A stretch of 8,684 bases of DNA, taken from the NCBI GenBank assembly GCA_014381035.1, contig JACMIS010000972.1, forward strand, positions 1-8,684. Reading direction: 5' to 3'. Positions 6,030 through 8,684 of this stretch are shown piece by piece (position 1 is the first letter of the stretch; every line of letters starts with the position of its first letter). A program made the translations under genes and the position numbers. The notes below the pieces were generated by a model that made no database searches, had not been told where the DNA came from, and saw only the letters and a program-made list of their open reading frames with translations. Origin of the DNA: Armatimonadota bacterium. GTDB lineage: Bacteria > Armatimonadota > Armatimonadia > Armatimonadales > Armatimonadaceae.

Positions 6030-6059
6030 ATTATAGTCGTCCGTGCTATCCGTTGTCAA
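6030..6059 (-). promoter_or_regulatory. Near-consensus sigma-70 promoter for ABC operon
   Basis: On the minus strand an exact TTGACA (6059-6054) and an exact TATAAT (6035-6030) are separated by 18 nt, one more than the ideal 17. The predicted start is near A6023, about 46 nt before the ATPase ATG at 5977. The promoter begins 13 nt beyond the stop codon of the PEP-CTERM gene, so the ABC pair has its own transcription start even though it lies downstream on the same strand. Confidence 0.75.
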
Positions 6060-6072
6060 TACGGAACAGCAG

Positions 6073-6720
6073 CTAATTCGTGCTACGGGAGCGACGACGC
6101 AACATGACCATGCCAACGAAGCCCGACAGTCCGATCAGACTAACCGTGGACGCTTCCGGCACGGCTACAAAGGACAGGTCGTCAATCACTACGTCGTTTC
6201 CCTGTGGCTCCAGATTGTTGTCCACGATGCGAAGAACGACCGAGGTGTTGGAACCGGAATTCCACGCGCCCGAGAAGAACGCATAGGTCCCTGGTGTCGC
6301 AATGCTCGGAGTAATGGTTCCGAGGGACGTTGTTCCCGCTAAGAACTCCATCACCGGAGCAGTCTGATTGAACGCAGAAGCCACGAAGCCGGAGAATAGG
6401 TAGGTCGTGTTCGGCGTTACCGTGGCGATAGTCTGTCGCCAAACACTAAGCCCTGCGGTCGAAGAGCCGTTGGCGACAAGCATCAAGCCGCCGGGACCCG
6501 GTGTGTGGTCGCCAAATGAGAAGAGGTTCGTGTTCCACGTCTGGGGATCGGTGACGACACCATATTCGGTGATGGCAATATTGCTGGTGACGAACGTGTA
6601 ATCCGAAGTAAAGCCTGTGTTTCCTGCCGAAAAGTCGGCATTGGTGATCAGGTTCGCCTGTGCCGTGCCGATGGCACAGAATAAAATAAGAGCAACCCCT
6701 ACCGATTGACAGATACGCAT
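6073..6720 (-). CDS. PEP-CTERM surface-sorted protein
   Basis: A 215-residue exported protein. The signal peptide is clear (MRICQ, a hydrophobic core at about 6-17, and AQA at 20-22 before NLI). The mature part (about 23-185) looks like an all-beta, carbohydrate-binding-module-like fold: NLITNADFSAGNTGF at the start, WRQTIATVTPNTTYLFSGFV in the middle, and VVIDDLSF at the end. These features are common in PEP-CTERM proteins with jelly-roll domains. The C-terminus is a PEP-CTERM sorting signal: VPEAS (187-191, with Ala in place of the usual Pro), a hydrophobic helix (about 193-207) and the basic tail RRRSRS. In Gram-negative bacteria an exosortase cuts such proteins and places them at the cell surface or in exopolysaccharide; no exosortase is in the window. 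The ATG at 6720 is chosen for the signal peptide and for GGAGG 7 nt upstream. The specific function is unknown. Confidence 0.88.
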   Translation of the reverse strand: MRICQSVGVALILFCAIGTAQANLITNADFSAGNTGFTSDYTFVTSNIAITEYGVVTDPQTWNTNLFSFGDHTPGPGGLMLVANGSSTAGLSVWRQTIATVTPNTTYLFSGFVASAFNQTAPVMEFLAGTTSLGTITPSIATPGTYAFFSGAWNSGSNTSVVLRIVDNNLEPQGNDVVIDDLSFVAVPEASTVSLIGLSGFVGMVMLRRRSRSTN

Positions 6721-6827
6721 AGAAAATCCTCCGTGGTTCAGTACACCAAACCGCTGAGCCACAGTGTTCCCCGCATTATTGCGAACCAAACCTTTTTTCA
6801 AATCGGTTTGCCGCGTATGATAGAGGC
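6721..6827. promoter_or_regulatory. Divergent promoter region, PEP-CTERM / queG
   Basis: On the minus strand the region holds the PEP-CTERM ribosome site (GGAGG, read from about 6732 to 6728) and a possible promoter: TTGAAA (6801-6796) and AATAAT (6780-6775), but with only 15 nt between them, so confidence is low. On the + strand TATGAT (6816-6821) sits 6 nt before the queG ATG. An aaacc/ggttt inverted repeat lies at 6788-6792 and 6805-6809. Confidence 0.45.
6816..6821 (+). promoter_or_regulatory. -10 element for a probable leaderless queG mRNA
   Basis: TATGAT matches the sigma-70 -10 consensus at 5 of 6 positions and ends 6 nt before the queG ATG at 6828. Transcription would therefore start on or next to the A of the start codon, giving an mRNA without a leader. 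The gene has no usable Shine-Dalgarno (AGAGG at 6822-6826 is only 1 nt from the ATG), which fits. The -35 region is only T-rich (6793-6798). Confidence 0.55.
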
Positions 6828-7916
6828 ATGGAAAGCGGTCAACAGTCCCCATCAGAGCAGATCAAGCGGTTCGCCCGAGAAGCGGGGTTCGACGCGGTCC
6901 GCATCACGACTCCTGATGCCCCCGCGCATGGCTCGTACGTTACCGCATGGCTCGCCTCCGGCATGAACGCGGACATGAAATGGCTCGAAACCCGCGCCGA
7001 CCTTCGCGCCGGGCGCATGGATGACGAGCGACTCCTTGCCAAAACCCGGTCCGTCGTGGTTCTGGCAGCAAGTTATGCCGGTAGCAGAGAGGCAGTGTCC
7101 CCCCCAGTTACTGGTACCGTCGCCCGTTATGCGCGTGGTGCGGAAGATTATCACACCGTGTTGCGCGACATGCTCAATGATGTAGCGGGGAAAGTCGAGA
7201 CGGCGTTTCCCGGTTCGCGGTGCCGTGGATTTGTGGACTCTGGTCCCCTGCGCGAACGCGAGTTGGCGGCGCGGGCGGGGATGGGATGGCAGGGGAAGCA
7301 CACGAACCTGATTTCGCTGGATCTCGGCAACTTTTTCTTTCTCGCCGCCCTGCTCACGACACTGGAACTGACGCTGGACGAGCCATTTGCGGGGAATCAC
7401 TGCGGAACGTGTACGCGATGCATTACGGCGTGCCCGACCGGGGCGATTCTCGCGCCGATGGTTTTAGATGCGCGCCGTTGCGTATCCTACCTGACCATCG
7501 AACATCGGGGACCGATCCCGCTGGAATTACGCCCTTTGATGGGAGACCGGATTTTCGGGTGTGACGATTGCCTCGCCGCGTGTCCGTGGAACGACAAGGC
7601 GCAGACAGGACAGCAGACGCGGCTTGCCGGACGCGACGGCGAGAATGCGTTTCCCGATTTGCTCCAATTGCTCGCCGACCTCGAAACCGAAGCAGGGTTT
7701 CGCGCGCGGTTTCGCGGCACGCCCCTGCTACGCCCGAAGCGGGAAGGATTGCGGCGCAATGTATGCATCGCCCTTGGAAACGTCGGAAATCACGATGCCA
7801 TCGGACCGCTAGAAGCGGTAGCGGCGACCGACCCCTCGGAAATAGTTCGCGAGGCGGCGACATGGGCGATCTTGCAGATCCAGGTACGTCTTTCGTCGCC
7901 GGACACGATATACTGA
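6828..7916 (+). CDS. queG: Epoxyqueuosine reductase QueG
   Basis: A 362-residue cytoplasmic iron-sulfur, cobalamin-dependent enzyme that reduces epoxyqueuosine to queuosine at the wobble position of GUN-anticodon tRNAs, the last step of queuosine synthesis. The N-terminal cobalamin-binding region has ARYARGAEDYHTVL (99-112) and VDSGPLRERELAARAGMGWQ (136-155), including the conserved Asp at 137. Two 4Fe-4S clusters are supported by C192-x2-C195-x2-C198-x3-C202-P, the single C218, and C245-x2-C248-x3-C252-P. A HEAT-like C-terminal extension (about 305-350, GLRRNVCIALGNVG) is typical of the longer QueG forms and contacts tRNA. The length fits the family. It is probably translated from a leaderless transcript. 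A secreted phosphodiester-glycosidase-like gene follows 10 nt downstream. Cobalamin must come from synthesis or uptake elsewhere in the genome. Confidence 0.95.
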   Translation: MESGQQSPSEQIKRFAREAGFDAVRITTPDAPAHGSYVTAWLASGMNADMKWLETRADLRAGRMDDERLLAKTRSVVVLAASYAGSREAVSPPVTGTVARYARGAEDYHTVLRDMLNDVAGKVETAFPGSRCRGFVDSGPLRERELAARAGMGWQGKHTNLISLDLGNFFFLAALLTTLELTLDEPFAGNHCGTCTRCITACPTGAILAPMVLDARRCVSYLTIEHRGPIPLELRPLMGDRIFGCDDCLAACPWNDKAQTGQQTRLAGRDGENAFPDLLQLLADLETEAGFRARFRGTPLLRPKREGLRRNVCIALGNVGNHDAIGPLEAVAATDPSEIVREAATWAILQIQVRLSSPDTIY

Positions 7917-7926
7917 GCCAATCACC

Positions 7927-8684
7927 GTGCCACGTTTTTCGCTCCACCCTACCACACTCGTCTTCGCCCTGTTTTTTGTTCTTGCCACGTCCTGTTCCGA
8001 CGTTACGGAACAGCGCGACGAGGATGTGACCGTCTCCCCCGGTGTCGTCTTTTCACGAGATGGCACACGTAGCGACGGTTTTCAGACGCTCGCAATAGAC
8101 CTTGCCAACGCATCGGCACGCCCGGTGGTTGTGGCACAAAACGTTTCCCGGGACAAAAACAATTTCGTCGGCGATGCGTTTACGGTACGCGACTGGTGCG
8201 AAAAGAATGGCGCGATTGGCGGACTGAACGGCGGCTACTTCGGCGTGACGTATGACGAAATCGGAAGCCGCAAACAGATCGTGCAGCTTGCCGTGGTGAA
8301 CGGCAAGGTGGTCGCGCCGGGCAGCGACACCCCTTCCTCCCGGACACCGGGCGAGCGATATCTACGCTCTGCCATCGGTTTTTATGCGGATGGCACCCCG
8401 GAAATCGCTTGGGCGACCGGTACGGTCAAAAATGTCATCCGCACTTACGGTTCGCCGACCAACCCTACCCAGCGGAAACCATGGAGCAGGATTCGGTACG
8501 CGGTTGCCTGCGGACCTCGGCTGTATGCCCAGGGAATCCGGCGGATCACCGACAAGGAAGAGCGGCTGGTCAGTCCGGGAAACCTGATCCGCGCCTTCGT
8601 CGCCTATGATACGGACGCATCCGGCAAGCCCGTTCACTTCGTCATGGGGCGTGCAGATTCCGCGACGTACGTCGAGGTCGCCGA
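7927..8684 (+). CDS. Phosphodiester glycosidase (NAGPA/DUF2233) protein, partial
   Basis: The gene runs off the window after 252 codons, so the 3' end is missing. The GTG start at 7927 gives MPRFSLHPTT then a hydrophobic core (about 11-20) ending ATSC at 20-23. That is a passable but not ideal lipobox, so a lipoprotein or secreted protein is likely. The mature part matches the NAGPA/DUF2233 domain: an AIGGLNGGYF strand-turn (96-105), QLAVVNGKVVAPG (120-132), the RSAIGFYADGTPEIAW segment (147-162), YAVACGPRLYAQG (191-203), and IRAFVAYDTD (221-230) followed by a hydrophobic HFVMGR strand. This family includes human N-acetylglucosamine-1-phosphodiester glycosidase and bacterial cell-surface or exopolysaccharide proteins. 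The natural substrate here is unknown. It starts 10 nt after the queG stop, so co-transcription is likely, although no functional link to queuosine is evident. The ribosome site is weak. Confidence 0.85.
   Translation, partial: MPRFSLHPTTLVFALFFVLATSCSDVTEQRDEDVTVSPGVVFSRDGTRSDGFQTLAIDLANASARPVVVAQNVSRDKNNFVGDAFTVRDWCEKNGAIGGLNGGYFGVTYDEIGSRKQIVQLAVVNGKVVAPGSDTPSSRTPGERYLRSAIGFYADGTPEIAWATGTVKNVIRTYGSPTNPTQRKPWSRIRYAVACGPRLYAQGIRRITDKEERLVSPGNLIRAFVAYDTDASGKPVHFVMGRADSATYVEVA

Noticed and set aside
1..8684. CRISPR array, tRNA, rRNA, integrase or toxin-antitoxin genes
   Set aside because: No regularly spaced repeats, cloverleaf tRNA with conserved arms, or proteins of these classes were recognised by reading both strands. 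Short non-coding RNAs cannot be excluded.

Overview
The window comes from a bacterium with moderately high GC content and, most likely, two membranes. The evidence is a PEP-CTERM surface-sorting protein, a probable lipoprotein, and Sec signal peptides on the secreted proteins. The taxon cannot be fixed from sequence alone. PEP-CTERM sorting, a BmpA-type ABC transporter, a TrkA pair and palindromic repeats that also occur inside coding sequence would suit Armatimonadota, Chloroflexota, Planctomycetota or a similar lineage. This is a low-confidence inference. No mobile-element proteins, CRISPR arrays, tRNA or rRNA were recognised.

Layout. (1) Positions 1-122 are a perfect 59-bp inverted repeat around a 4-nt centre. 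It consists of a rho-independent terminator plus a mirrored copy of the last codons of the TPR gene. (2) On the minus strand, 81-1756 holds a GNAT acetyltransferase followed by a secreted TPR protein, probably co-transcribed. (3) Divergent from these, 1945-3088 carries two consecutive TrkA-type K+ channel regulatory subunits, the first with only an N-terminal NAD-binding domain. (4) Positions 3086-3311, between convergent genes, are a large imperfect palindrome whose outer ends hold both neighbouring stop codons. (5) On the minus strand, 3309-5977 encodes an ABC ATPase with two nucleotide-binding domains and one permease of the BmpA/nucleoside uptake type. The linker between the two ATPase domains contains an in-frame 132-nt palindromic repeat. 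(6) A PEP-CTERM secreted protein lies upstream on the same strand (6073-6720). (7) Divergent from it, queG (epoxyqueuosine reductase) runs 6828-7916. A secreted phosphodiester-glycosidase (NAGPA/DUF2233) protein follows at 7927 and leaves the window.

Working relationships. The TrkA pair would gate a K+ translocator (TrkH/KtrB type) not encoded here. The ABC ATPase and permease form half of a nucleoside-type importer whose second permease and substrate-binding lipoprotein are not in the window. QueG performs the last step of tRNA queuosine synthesis. Most genes are ordinary housekeeping or accessory functions, and I did not find a convincing new multi-gene system. The unusual material is structural: three long palindromes (1-122, 3099-3296, 5080-5211), a probable leaderless queG transcript, and a near-consensus promoter with a 5'-end stem-loop ahead of the ABC genes.
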